Source: Salinihabitans flavidus (GTDB taxonomy: Bacteria; Pseudomonadota; Alphaproteobacteria; Rhodobacterales; Rhodobacteraceae). From it: 64,000 nt of DNA. The translations under genes and the position numbers were made by a program. The notes under the pieces were generated by a model, which saw only the letters and a program-made list of their open reading frames with translations, did no database searches and was not told the origin of the DNA. Location of the stretch: the NCBI RefSeq assembly GCF_900110425.1, contig NZ_FODS01000011.1, positions 48,969 to 112,968 of the forward strand, read 5' to 3'. Shown piece after piece: positions 17,895 to 25,980 of the stretch; positions within the stretch are counted from its first letter, which is position 1, and each line of letters begins with the position of its first letter.

Positions 17895-18248
17895 CTAGCT
17901 TCCGCGATAGGTCGAATACCCGAACGGCGACAGCAACAGCGGCACATGGTAGTGCGCCGCCTCGCTCATCCCGAAGCGGATCGGCACCACGTCAAGGAAC
18001 CTCGGGCTCTCCGGCGCCGCGCCGCTGGCATCGAGATAGTCCCCGGCGTGAAACACAAGCTCATAGGTGCCCACGGCAAACTCCGCCTCCGGCAGGATCT
18101 GTTCATCGGTGCGCCCGTCAGCGTTCGTCACCACCGTCTTGAGATGCTCGCGCTCCTCCCCCTCGATCCGGTAAAGCGCGATCTTCAGCCCCTGCGCCGG
18201 GCACCCCCGCGCGGTATCAAGGACATGTGTGGTCAGAAATCCGGCCAT
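17895..18248 (-). CDS. uraH: 5-hydroxyisourate hydrolase (transthyretin-like)
   Basis: Hydrolyses 5-hydroxyisourate, the product of urate oxidation, to OHCU. The 117-aa protein has the full transthyretin-related signature: [14 protein letters not shown] at the N-terminus, TNADGRTD in the middle, and the C-terminal tetrapeptide-type ending YSTYRGS (consensus YRGS). It has no periplasmic signal. It lies after the LysR gene on the opposite strand and shares a 150-bp divergent control region with the allantoinase fusion gene, consistent with joint regulation. Confidence 0.95.
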   Translation of the reverse strand: MAGFLTTHVLDTARGCPAQGLKIALYRIEGEEREHLKTVVTNADGRTDEQILPEAEFAVGTYELVFHAGDYLDASGAAPESPRFLDVVPIRFGMSEAAHYHVPLLLSPFGYSTYRGS

Positions 18249-18291
18249 GCGTCACCTCTTTCATTCACTCTGCCCGTTTATCGCGCAGGAC

Positions 18292-18345
18292 ATTGGCAAA
18301 GGACACGGGCTTGTGCCAATAGCTCTTTCAAAAAGAATAAGAAAG
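18292..18345. promoter_or_regulatory. Divergent control region with inverted repeat
   Basis: Between uraH and the allantoinase gene lies a perfect 7-bp inverted repeat, ATTGGCA (18292-18298) and TGCCAAT (18314-18320), with 15 bp between. It is followed by CTTTC...GAAAG (18325-18345) in an AT-rich stretch. These are plausible operators for the neighbouring LysR regulator, but no binding evidence exists in the sequence itself. Confidence 0.45.
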
Positions 18346-18398
18346 TCTTCCATATTGTTCTGGGATAGAACCTAGTCGAACGAAAGCGGAGGATCAGT

Positions 18399-19814
18399 TT
18401 GACACGATATGTCCGCGACATGCGCGGCTACGGGCCGGATGTGCCCGATGCGCAATGGCCCGGTGATGCGAAGATCGCCGTGCAATTCGTCCTGAACTAC
18501 GAAGAGGGCGGGGAAAACTCCGTGCTGCACGGCGACGCCGCGTCCGAGGCGTTCCTGTCCGACATCGCCGGCGCCGCGCCCTGGCCCGGGCAGCGCCACT
18601 GGAACATGGAATCGATCTACGACTACGGCGCGAGGGCCGGGTTCTGGCGGCTGCACCGGCTGTTCACCGGCGCGGGGATTCCGCTCACCATCTATGGCGT
18701 GGCCACCGCGCTGGCCCGCTCGCCCGAACAGGTCGCCGCGATGAAATCGGCCGGCTGGGAGATCGCCTCCCACGGGTTGAAATGGGTCGAGCACAAGGAC
18801 ATGCCCGAGGAGGAAGAGCGCGCCGCCATCGCCGAGGCGGTCCGCCTGCACACAGAAGTCGTGGGAGAGCGTCCGCGCGGCTGGTATACCGGGCGGTGCA
18901 GCGAAAACACCGTGCGCCTCGTCGCCGAAGAGGGCGGTTTCGACTATATCTCCGACGCCTATGACGACGATCTGCCCTACTGGCGCGAATTTGGCGCGCG
19001 CGATCAGCTCATCATCCCCTACACGCTCGAAGCCAACGACATGCGCTTTGCCACCGCGCCCGGCTATATCACCGGAGAGCAGTTCTTCACCTACCTCAAG
19101 GACGCCTTCGACGTTCTTTACGCCGAGGGGCAGGAGGGCGCTCCGAAAATGCTGTCGATCGGGCTGCACTGCCGCCTGATCGGCCGACCGGGCAAGCTGG
19201 CGGGGCTGAAACGCTTCCTCGACCATATCGCAGGGGTTGAGGGGGTCTGGACGCCCTGCCGCCTCGACATCGCGCACCACTGGGCCGCCACCCACCCGCA
19301 TCGGCGCCGCGACCGGCCCAGCACGATGGACCGCGAGACCTTCGTTGCGACATTCGGCTCCGTCTTCGAACATTCCCCATGGATCGCCGAGGGCGCCCAT
19401 GCGCTCGAACTCGGCCCCGCCCATGACTGCGCTGCGGGTGTGCATAACGCGCTCGCCCGCATCTTCCGCTCCGCCGGCGACGAGCGGCGCCTGTCGGTGC
19501 TCACCGCCCACCCCGATCTGGCCGGAAAACTGGCCTCCGCCGGGCGACTCACCGCAGAAAGCACCTCCGAGCAGGCCGGCGCGGGGCTCGACATGCTCAC
19601 CGACGAAGAGCGCGAGACCTTTACCCGGCTGAACACCGAATACGTGGAAAAGCACGGCTTTCCCTTCATCATCGCCGTGCGCGACAACACCAAGGACAGC
19701 ATCCTCAAGGCATTCCACCGCCGCATCGGCAACGACCGCAGGACGGAATTCGAGGAGGCGTGCAAACAGGTGGAGCGTATCGCGGAACTGCGCCTGAAGG
19801 ACATGCTGCCGTGA
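18399..19814 (+). CDS. puuE: Fused allantoinase (PuuE) - OHCU decarboxylase (UraD)
   Basis: A 471-aa bifunctional protein. Residues 1-300 are a polysaccharide-deacetylase-fold allantoinase of the PuuE type (NYEEGGENS, then ESIYDYGARAGFWRL, EIASHGLKWVEH). Residues 310-471 are a complete OHCU decarboxylase, with HPDLAG and TAESTSEQAGAGL holding the catalytic His and Glu region. It thus makes S-allantoin from OHCU and opens it to allantoate. The start is TTG at 18399, supported by GGAGG six bases upstream; no ATG is better placed. The fusion joins consecutive steps and may channel the unstable OHCU intermediate. Confidence 0.93.
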   Translation: MTRYVRDMRGYGPDVPDAQWPGDAKIAVQFVLNYEEGGENSVLHGDAASEAFLSDIAGAAPWPGQRHWNMESIYDYGARAGFWRLHRLFTGAGIPLTIYGVATALARSPEQVAAMKSAGWEIASHGLKWVEHKDMPEEEERAAIAEAVRLHTEVVGERPRGWYTGRCSENTVRLVAEEGGFDYISDAYDDDLPYWREFGARDQLIIPYTLEANDMRFATAPGYITGEQFFTYLKDAFDVLYAEGQEGAPKMLSIGLHCRLIGRPGKLAGLKRFLDHIAGVEGVWTPCRLDIAHHWAATHPHRRRDRPSTMDRETFVATFGSVFEHSPWIAEGAHALELGPAHDCAAGVHNALARIFRSAGDERRLSVLTAHPDLAGKLASAGRLTAESTSEQAGAGLDMLTDEERETFTRLNTEYVEKHGFPFIIAVRDNTKDSILKAFHRRIGNDRRTEFEEACKQVERIAELRLKDMLP

Positions 19815-19845
19815 GCTTCCTGTATCCCCACGCGGGCGGGCGCAT

Positions 19846-19867
19846 CCCGGATCGCAAGCGATCCGGG
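19846..19867. repeat. Perfect 10-bp hairpin between puuE and allA
   Basis: CCCGGATCGC and GCGATCCGGG are separated by only AA, making a near-perfect palindrome. No T-run follows on either strand, so it is not a classic intrinsic terminator. It may be a REP-like palindrome or an mRNA stabiliser between the two genes. Confidence 0.6.
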
Positions 19868-19902
19868 CACGGGATTGCCCGTCCAACACAGAGCACCACC
19901 CC

Positions 19903-20391
19903 ATGACCGAGATCATCGCCCAACCCCTTACCGCCGATGCCTTCGCCCCCTTCGGGGACGTGATCGCCCTGCGCGGCGCCCCCGACAAGATCATCAATCA
20001 GGGGCTCTGCGGGCGCCATCACGATCTGGCGCGGCTCGAGTTCGGCACCGACGGGCGCGCGGGGATTTCCCTTTTCGACGCGGAGCCGCGCCGCCTGCCC
20101 TACCGGCTCGACATGATGGAGCGTCACCCCGAAGGATCGCAGGCGTTCATTCCCATGACGCAGGCGCCGTTCCTCGTCATCGTCGCCCCCGATGACGGCG
20201 GCCGCCCCGGCACGCCGCGCGCCTTTCTCACCGCGCCGGGGCAGGCCATCAACTACCACCGGGGCACATGGCACGGGGTGCTCACCCCGCTCTCGGCCCC
20301 CGGCCTCTTCGCCGTCGTGGACCGGATCGGCCCCGGCGAAAACCTCGAAGAATTCTGGTTCGACACGCCCTACACGGTCGTGCCGACCTGA
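19903..20391 (+). CDS. allA: Ureidoglycolate lyase
   Basis: Cleaves ureidoglycolate to glyoxylate and urea, the last step of allantoin breakdown. The 162-aa cupin-like protein has the family hallmarks FAPFGDVI at the start, the central MMERHPEGSQAFIPM motif, and NYHRGTWHGVLTPL, which includes the expected histidines. It follows the allantoinase fusion gene on the same strand with 88 bp between and precedes the permease. No allantoicase or allantoate amidohydrolase, needed to make its substrate, is present in this window. Confidence 0.94.
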   Translation: MTEIIAQPLTADAFAPFGDVIALRGAPDKIINQGLCGRHHDLARLEFGTDGRAGISLFDAEPRRLPYRLDMMERHPEGSQAFIPMTQAPFLVIVAPDDGGRPGTPRAFLTAPGQAINYHRGTWHGVLTPLSAPGLFAVVDRIGPGENLEEFWFDTPYTVVPT

Positions 20392-20449
20392 CACCGCAAG
20401 CCGCCTGATCAGAAGCGGCAGCCCCAACGACCGACAGGAGAAGAAAGAC

Positions 20450-21889
20450 ATGTCTGACACCTCGATAGGGACACCGGAACAGCTCCGCGATCCCAATTAC
20501 ACACCGCCATTGATGAAGGCGATTCCGCTGGGCATCCAGCACGTTCTCGCGATGTTCGTCTCCAACGTCACGCCCGCGATCATCGTGGCCGGGGCGGCGG
20601 GTTTCGGCTTCGGCTCGAACTCGCCCGATTTCCCCGAACTGCTCTATCTCATCCAGATGTCGATGCTCTTCGCCGGGGTGGCAACGCTGCTGCAAACGCT
20701 CACCCTCGGCCCCATCGGCGCCGGGCTGCCCATCGTGCAGGGCACCTCCTTCGCCTTTCTGCCGATCATGATCCCGCTGGTGGCGGGCAAGGGGGTGGAC
20801 GGTCTCGCCGCGCTTTTCGGCGGGGTGATCGTCGGCGGCATCTTCCACGCCATCATCGGCACATTCGTGGGCAAGCTGCGCTTTGCGCTGCCGCCGCTCG
20901 TCACCGGGCTTGTGGTCACGATGATCGGCCTTGCCCTGGTCAAGGTCGGCATTCAATACGCGGCGGGCGGCGTTCCGGCCATCGGCACGCCGGAATACGG
21001 CTCGCTTCTCAACTGGTCGGCGGCGATCGTGGTGATCCTCGTCACGCTGGGGCTGAAGTTCTTCACCCGCGGCATGCTGAGCATCTCGGCGGTGCTGATC
21101 GGGCTGATCGTCGGCTACATCTACGCGCTGGCCATCGGCATGCTGACCTTCGAGGCGATCGCCGGATCGTGGCAGAACTCTGCCGCTTTCGCGCTGCCGC
21201 AGCCCTTCAAATACGGGATCGAGTTCTCCATCGCCGCCATTCTCGGTTTCTGCCTGATGGCCTTCATCTCCGCGATCGAGACCGTGGGCGACGTGTCGGG
21301 CATCACCAAGGGCGGCGCGGGCCGCGAGGCGACCGAAAAGGAAATCGCCGGCGCCACCTATGCCGACGGGGTCGGCTCCGCCGTGGCGGGCATCTTCGGC
21401 GGGCTGCCCAACACCTCGTTCTCGCAGAACGTCGGGCTGATCGCCATGACCGGCGTGATGAGCCGCCACGTTGTGACCTGCGGCGCGATCTTCCTGATCA
21501 TCTGCGGCCTTGTCCCCAAGGTGGGCGGCGTGATCCGCACCGTCCCGATCGAGGTTCTGGGCGGCGGCGTGATCGTGATGTTCGGCATGGTGGTGGCGGC
21601 GGGCATCTCGATGCTGTCCGATGTCCACTGGAACCGCCGCAACATGGTGATCTTCGCCATCGCGCTGTCGGTCGGCCTTGGCCTGCAACTCGAACCCGGT
21701 GCGGTGCAGCACCTGTCGGACACCGCCAAGGTTCTGATGACAAGCGGCCTTCTGCCCGCCGCCGTGATCGCCATCGTGCTCAACCTCATCCTGCCCGAGG
21801 ATCTCTCGGCCGAATCGACCGAGGAAGTCTCCGGCGGATGGTCCGGCCACGGCGAGGGATCGTTCGAGCGCAGCCCCCCGCGAAAATAG
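20450..21889 (+). CDS. Purine (uracil-xanthine/urate) permease, NCS2 family
   Basis: A 479-aa membrane transporter of the nucleobase-ascorbate (NCS2) family with about 12-14 helices. The GPIGAGLPIVQGTSFAF segment and the SAIETVGDVSGITKGG plus GGLPNTSFSQNVG segments match the family's substrate-binding regions. ATG 20450 is preceded by ACAGGAG. Its place at the end of the urate operon, 58 bases after allA, suggests that it imports urate or xanthine. Exact substrate is inferred from context. Confidence 0.9.
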   Translation: MSDTSIGTPEQLRDPNYTPPLMKAIPLGIQHVLAMFVSNVTPAIIVAGAAGFGFGSNSPDFPELLYLIQMSMLFAGVATLLQTLTLGPIGAGLPIVQGTSFAFLPIMIPLVAGKGVDGLAALFGGVIVGGIFHAIIGTFVGKLRFALPPLVTGLVVTMIGLALVKVGIQYAAGGVPAIGTPEYGSLLNWSAAIVVILVTLGLKFFTRGMLSISAVLIGLIVGYIYALAIGMLTFEAIAGSWQNSAAFALPQPFKYGIEFSIAAILGFCLMAFISAIETVGDVSGITKGGAGREATEKEIAGATYADGVGSAVAGIFGGLPNTSFSQNVGLIAMTGVMSRHVVTCGAIFLIICGLVPKVGGVIRTVPIEVLGGGVIVMFGMVVAAGISMLSDVHWNRRNMVIFAIALSVGLGLQLEPGAVQHLSDTAKVLMTSGLLPAAVIAIVLNLILPEDLSAESTEEVSGGWSGHGEGSFERSPPRK

Positions 21890-21914
21890 GCAGTGCGCCC
21901 GATCCGGCCCGGAA

Positions 21915-21940
21915 CAAAGGCGTCCCCCGGGGCGCCTTTG
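21915..21940 (+). terminator. Hairpin after the purine permease
   Basis: CAAAGGCG (21915-21922) pairs with CGCCTTTG (21933-21940), and the inner CCCC/GGGG extends the stem. Only a short T-run follows, so termination could be partial. It closes the urate operon just before repeat copy B. Confidence 0.75.
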
Positions 21941-21949
21941 TCATGTCTG

Positions 21950-22069
21950 CCTACCGAACGCCCCGTTAACCGGGCCGATCCCGACCACCGCCACCGACGC
22001 GATACCGACAGAATACCGACGTTTTACAGCCTGCTGTTTTTCAGCGTTAACAGGGGCTTGAACCGATTC
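21950..22069 (+). repeat. Intergenic ACCGAC element, copy B
   Basis: Between the convergent purine-permease and DUF1244 genes. The core at 21993-22031 is ACCGACGCGAT, ACCGACAGAAT, ACCGACGTTTT and a degenerate fourth unit. To the right lie TTAA-N7-TTGA (22047-22061) and GATTC (22065-22069). The left arm keeps the CCGAACGCCCCGTTAA stretch seen in copy A. Confidence 0.82.
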
Positions 22070-22076
22070 GCCCGGT

Positions 22077-22391
22077 TCAGTCCTTGCCCTCCACATTCTC
22101 GCGGAACGCGGTCTCGAATTGCGACTGCTTGTCCGCGCTGGCCTCGGTCTGATGTTTGGCCTTCCACTCGTCGTAGGGCATGCCATAGAAGATCTCGCGC
22201 GCCTCCTCCTTGCCCATCTCGATCCCGCGCGCGTTGGCCGCCTCCTGATACCAGCGCGACAGGCAGTTCCGGCAGAACCCGGCAAGGTTCATCATGTCGA
22301 TGTTCTGCACATCGGTGCGCTTTTCCATCAAATGCTCGCGCAGCGTCCGAAAGGCCGCGGCCTCAAGCTCAGTTCTGGTCTTATCGTCCAT
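22077..22391 (-). CDS. DUF1244 family protein
   Basis: A 104-aa soluble protein of the DUF1244 family, widespread in Proteobacteria, with no known function. The signature GFCRNCLSRWYQEA around residues 38-51, with two conserved cysteines, is clear and is followed by the acidic EIFYGMPYDEWK stretch. It is convergent with the purine permease and shares a strand with the N-formylglutamate amidohydrolase gene that ends 18 bases before its start, so the two may form an operon. Confidence 0.9.
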   Translation of the reverse strand: MDDKTRTELEAAAFRTLREHLMEKRTDVQNIDMMNLAGFCRNCLSRWYQEAANARGIEMGKEEAREIFYGMPYDEWKAKHQTEASADKQSQFETAFRENVEGKD

Positions 22392-22409
22392 GTGATCCTC
22401 CAGTGTTTT

Positions 22410-23147
22410 CTACATGTTTTCAAGCACATCGCGCAGGATCGGCGCAAGCCGCCCGGCCCAGTGCCGCTGCCCGGCGGCATCCGCGATCAGGTCTTGGCGA
22501 AGTTCGATCAGCGTGTTGTCCCGCCCGTGGCGAAGCGCATGGCAATCCATCGAATCGCCGGGCAGATGGCCGGGATAGGGCTCGTTCTCGCCCACCGTCA
22601 GATCCCCCTCGGCGCGCAGCCGCTCGATCAGCGCGCGGCTGAACCGCTCCTCCCATGGCGCATGCAGGATGCCCACCTCCCACGGGCGCGGCGCGCGCCC
22701 GTTCAGCCGTGGCGCGAAGCTGTGCACCGCCACGATCACCGTATCCTCGCGCCGCGCCGCCAGATCCTCCAACGCCTTGTGATACGGGCGATAATACGCC
22801 TCCAGCCGCCTTTCGCGCTCGGCGGCGTCAAGGGTCCGGTTGCCCGGAATGATCGTCCCGTCATAAAGCTGCATGATCAGGGTCGGATCGTCCTCTCCCC
22901 GGTTCGGGTCGATCACCAGACGCGAGAAATTGGAACAGATCACTGGCGCCTCCAGCATCTCCCCCAGCAGAAGCGACACCGCCTTCGCGCCAATGTCATG
23001 GGCGATATGCCGCTGCATATCCGCCGGATCGAGGCCAAGATCCCCGCCGTTCACCGCCTCCGGCACGGTATTGGCCGCGTGATCGCATGTGATCAGCCAG
23101 CGCGATACACGCCCGGCGCCGTCTATGGTATAGGGTTGATATGTCAT
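22410..23147 (-). CDS. N-formylglutamate amidohydrolase family protein
   Basis: Hydrolase of the N-formylglutamate amidohydrolase family, 245 aa from ATG 23147 (an in-frame ATG at 23174 is an alternative). Typical features are ITCDHAANTVPE near residue 20, IVAVHSFAPRLNG near residue 135, and GDSMDCHALRHGRDNTLIELRQD near the end, which supply the metal-binding and catalytic residues of this M14-like fold. The substrate is uncertain: histidine-degradation genes are absent nearby, so it may act on another N-acyl amino acid. Confidence 0.85.
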   Translation of the reverse strand: MTYQPYTIDGAGRVSRWLITCDHAANTVPEAVNGGDLGLDPADMQRHIAHDIGAKAVSLLLGEMLEAPVICSNFSRLVIDPNRGEDDPTLIMQLYDGTIIPGNRTLDAAERERRLEAYYRPYHKALEDLAARREDTVIVAVHSFAPRLNGRAPRPWEVGILHAPWEERFSRALIERLRAEGDLTVGENEPYPGHLPGDSMDCHALRHGRDNTLIELRQDLIADAAGQRHWAGRLAPILRDVLENM

Positions 23148-23274
23148 ACGCCCGTGATCTCTTTCGCCTTTCATTTAGGGGCTTTCGCACCGGAATGGAA
23201 TTGCACCTCTGCGACCACGGCGTTAGTTAGCGATAACAGCGGCCTCGCCGCCCCGAACTGCAAGCGGATACACC

Positions 23275-24720
23275 ATGCGACGCCTGAGAAATGTGAAAAT
23301 CGTGGCCACCCTCGGCCCGGCTTCCGAAGATTACGACATGATCCGCGCCCTCTACGAGGCCGGAGCCGACGTGTTCCGTCTCAACATGAGCCACGGCACC
23401 CACGACGAGATTCGCGAGAAACACCGCATCATCCGCCAGATCGAGAAGGAACTCGACAGTCCGATCGCCATTCTGGCCGACCTTCAGGGGCCGAAACTGC
23501 GCGTCGGCGTCTTTGCCAACGAGGAGGAAGAGCTTGCCGATGGCGCCACCTTCCGCTTCGATCTTGACGATGTGCCGGGCGACGCCACCCGCGTGCAGCT
23601 TCCCCACCCAGAGATTTTCGCGGCGCTGTCCAAGGGCGCCCATCTGCTTGTCAACGATGGGAAAATCCGCCTGCGCGTGACCGACTGCGGCCCCGAGTTC
23701 GCCACCTGCGAGGTGATCGCGGGCGGCACGATTTCCAATCGCAAGGGCGTGAACGTGCCCGATGTGGTCCTGCCGCTCGCCGCGCTCTCGGACAAGGACC
23801 GCGACGATCTGGAATTCGTCTGCGGGCTTGGCGTGGACTGGCTGGCGCTGTCCTTCGTGCAACGCGCCGAGGACGTGGAGGAAGCGCGCGCTCTGGTGCA
23901 GGGCCGCGCCGCGGTGCTGTCGAAGATCGAAAAGCCCTCCGCCGTGGATGGCTTCGAGGCGATCTTGGCCGCTTCCGACGGGATCATGGTGGCGCGCGGC
24001 GATCTGGGGGTGGAGCTTCCGGTGCAGAACGTGCCGCCCATCCAGAAACGCCTCGTGCGCCGCTGCCGCGCGGCGGCGAAACCCGTGATCGTGGCGACCC
24101 AGATGCTCGAAAGCATGATTTCCAGCCCGATGCCCACGCGGGCCGAGGTCTCCGACGTGGCCACCGCCATCTATGAAGGCGCCGATGCGATCATGCTTTC
24201 GGCGGAGTCGGCGGCCGGCGATTATCCGGTCGAGGCGGTCACGACCATGAACAACGTCGCGGTCGAGGTCGAAAGCGATCCCACCTATACCCAGATCATC
24301 GAGGCGCAGCGCACCGCCAACCGCACCTCCGTGGCCGACGCCATTGTCGCCGCCGCCCGCGAGATTGCCGAGACCACGGAAATCAAGGCGATCTGCTGTT
24401 TCACCGAATCCGGCACGACCGCGCTTCTGACCGCGCGCGAACGCCCTCGCGTGCCGATCATCGCGCTGACAAGCCTGCGCGGCACGGCACGCCGGCTCGC
24501 GCTCACATGGGGCACCAATTGCGTCATCACGAGCGAGGTGACGCGCTTCAAGATGGCCGTGGTCTCCGCCGCCCGGGCCGCCCGCGCGCAAGGCTATGCC
24601 GAGCCGGAAGATCAGATCGTCGTCACCGCCGGGCTGCCGTTCAACGTGCCCGGCACCACCAACATCCTGCGCGTCGCGCCCTGCGATGAACGTTTGATTT
24701 ACAACACCGATCCGGAGTAA
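23275..24720 (+). CDS. pyk: Pyruvate kinase
   Basis: Glycolytic enzyme making pyruvate and ATP from phosphoenolpyruvate. The 481-aa protein contains the N-terminal KIVATLGPAS, RLNMSHG, the active-site segment KIEKPSAVDGFE with the catalytic Lys and Glu, GVELPVQNVP, and PVIVATQMLESM, all diagnostic. It follows a divergent promoter region next to the N-formylglutamate amidohydrolase gene. The next gene encodes a small membrane protein, 40 bases downstream. Confidence 0.97.
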   Translation: MRRLRNVKIVATLGPASEDYDMIRALYEAGADVFRLNMSHGTHDEIREKHRIIRQIEKELDSPIAILADLQGPKLRVGVFANEEEELADGATFRFDLDDVPGDATRVQLPHPEIFAALSKGAHLLVNDGKIRLRVTDCGPEFATCEVIAGGTISNRKGVNVPDVVLPLAALSDKDRDDLEFVCGLGVDWLALSFVQRAEDVEEARALVQGRAAVLSKIEKPSAVDGFEAILAASDGIMVARGDLGVELPVQNVPPIQKRLVRRCRAAAKPVIVATQMLESMISSPMPTRAEVSDVATAIYEGADAIMLSAESAAGDYPVEAVTTMNNVAVEVESDPTYTQIIEAQRTANRTSVADAIVAAAREIAETTEIKAICCFTESGTTALLTARERPRVPIIALTSLRGTARRLALTWGTNCVITSEVTRFKMAVVSAARAARAQGYAEPEDQIVVTAGLPFNVPGTTNILRVAPCDERLIYNTDPE

Positions 24721-24760
24721 TCTGTCGGACAGTTCGGTTTTTTGTGGGTGACGGGCAGGT

Positions 24761-24985
24761 ATGAATACGGACACGGCGTTGACCATCGGGCTCTTGATCG
24801 GGGTCTTTTCCATCCCCGCCATGCTTTCAGCCTATTCCGAGGATCGCGCGCCGCGCTATTCCATGGCCGCCTTCATCCTCGCCGCCGCGACCATCGCCTG
24901 GGCGGTCACGCAGAAACCCGGCGGATATGAGCTGGCAGACGTGCCCAATGTGGTGATCGAGGTCATCGCCCGAATGATCCGCTGA
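24761..24985 (+). CDS. Small two-helix membrane protein
   Basis: A 74-aa protein with two likely transmembrane segments (about residues 7-22 and 34-49) and a short amphipathic C-terminus. It lies directly after pyk on the same strand, with GGGCAGGT before the ATG. The pyk-linked position appears common in Rhodobacterales, but no function is known to me. Confidence 0.72.
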   Translation: MNTDTALTIGLLIGVFSIPAMLSAYSEDRAPRYSMAAFILAAATIAWAVTQKPGGYELADVPNVVIEVIARMIR

Positions 24986-25012
24986 GCGCCGGGCCGCGCG
25001 CCGAATACCCCC

Positions 25013-25041
25013 TTGCCTTGCCCCGCCTTGCGGCGTATACG
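25013..25041 (+). promoter_or_regulatory. Candidate sigma-70 promoter for rpmI-rplT
   Basis: TTGCCT (25013-25018) and TATACG (25036-25041) are separated by 17 bp and lie 74 bases before the rpmI start. Each hexamer matches four of six consensus positions. No other candidate in this gap looks better. Confidence 0.45.
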
Positions 25042-25115
25042 GCGCCCTCATGCGCGCGCCCGGCCCAAGTGGCATGCCGGTCCGCGCAAAATACCGACCG
25101 TAAAAGGAGACGGAA

Positions 25116-25316
25116 ATGCCCAAGATGAAAACAAAGGCGAGCTGCAAGAAGCGGTTCAAGGTGACCGCCACCGGCAAGATCAAACACGCCCAGGCCGGCA
25201 AGCGTCACGGCATGATCAAGCGGACGAACAAGTTCATCCGCGATGCACGCGGGACGACCGTGATGTCCGAACCGGACACCAAGATCGTCAAGCAATACAT
25301 GCCCTACGCGCGCTAA
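25116..25316 (+). CDS. rpmI: 50S ribosomal protein L35
   Basis: The 66-aa protein begins [21 protein letters not shown] and contains KRHGMIKR, matching bacterial L35 in length and basic character. It is a component of the large ribosomal subunit. AAAGGAG precedes the ATG. It is followed by rplT after 12 bases; infC, often first in this operon elsewhere, is not adjacent here. Confidence 0.96.
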   Translation: MPKMKTKASCKKRFKVTATGKIKHAQAGKRHGMIKRTNKFIRDARGTTVMSEPDTKIVKQYMPYAR

Positions 25317-25328
25317 GGAGGCCCGGAT

Positions 25329-25694
25329 ATGTCCCGTACCAAAGGTGGAACAGTCACCCACGCCCGTCACAAGAAGGTCGTCGACGCCGCGAAAGGCTAC
25401 TATGGCCGCCGCAAGAGCTCCTTCAAGGTGGCGCGTCAGGCCGTCGACAAGGCCAACCAGTATGCGACCCGCGACCGCAAGAACCGCAAGCGCAATTTCC
25501 GCGCGCTGTGGATTCAGCGGATCAACGCCGCCGTGCGCGCCCATGATGAGGGGCTGACCTACTCGCGCTTCATCAACGGGCTGTCGCTCGCCGGGATCGA
25601 GGTGGACCGCAAGGTACTCGCCGATCTGGCCGTGCATGAGCCCGAGGCGTTCAGCGCCATCGTCGATCAGGCCAAGGCCGCGCTGCCCGCGTAA
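25329..25694 (+). CDS. rplT: 50S ribosomal protein L20
   Basis: A 121-aa protein with the L20 signature [21 protein letters not shown] and [20 protein letters not shown]20 is essential for early assembly of the large subunit and in other bacteria represses its own operon by binding leader RNA; whether this leader has such a site cannot be read by eye. The gene is preceded by AAGGAGG and followed by a strong terminator. Confidence 0.97.
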   Translation: MSRTKGGTVTHARHKKVVDAAKGYYGRRKSSFKVARQAVDKANQYATRDRKNRKRNFRALWIQRINAAVRAHDEGLTYSRFINGLSLAGIEVDRKVLADLAVHEPEAFSAIVDQAKAALPA

Positions 25695-25718
25695 CCGCAC
25701 CGCACACCGACAGACCGC

Positions 25719-25747
25719 AAGGGCCGCCTTTCCGGGGCGGCCCTTTT
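25719..25747 (+). terminator. Intrinsic terminator after rplT
   Basis: AAGGGCCGCC (25719-25728) pairs with GGCGGCCCTT (25736-25745) across a 7-nt loop and is followed by a T-run. It is a textbook rho-independent terminator for rpmI-rplT. The roughly 230 bp after it, before the MFS gene, hold no convincing gene. Confidence 0.9.
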
Positions 25748-25980
25748 GCAATAAATGATGCAGATCCGTGATCCGGAGGCCCGCAGCGCAATGACCGCTC
25801 CGCGCCGTTGGCGGCCATTTCTTCCAAGGCGCGCATCGACGGGCCGTGGTGCTGCGATCCGACGTTTGTGGGCCAGTGCTTTATCCCTGCCAGATCCGGA
25901 CGACCTCAAAGCCTTGCACGAACCGCCGCGCAGGGCGAAACGACTTCAGGACTTCGCAGAAGCGGACCCTTGCGCATGGC

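Noticed and set aside
18372..19997. 541-aa minus-strand open frame
   Set aside because: Antisense to the allantoinase fusion, which has clear domains.
24721..24752. Terminator after pyk
   Set aside because: CTGTC/GACAG with a one-base loop is too weak despite the following T-run; readthrough into the small gene is likely.
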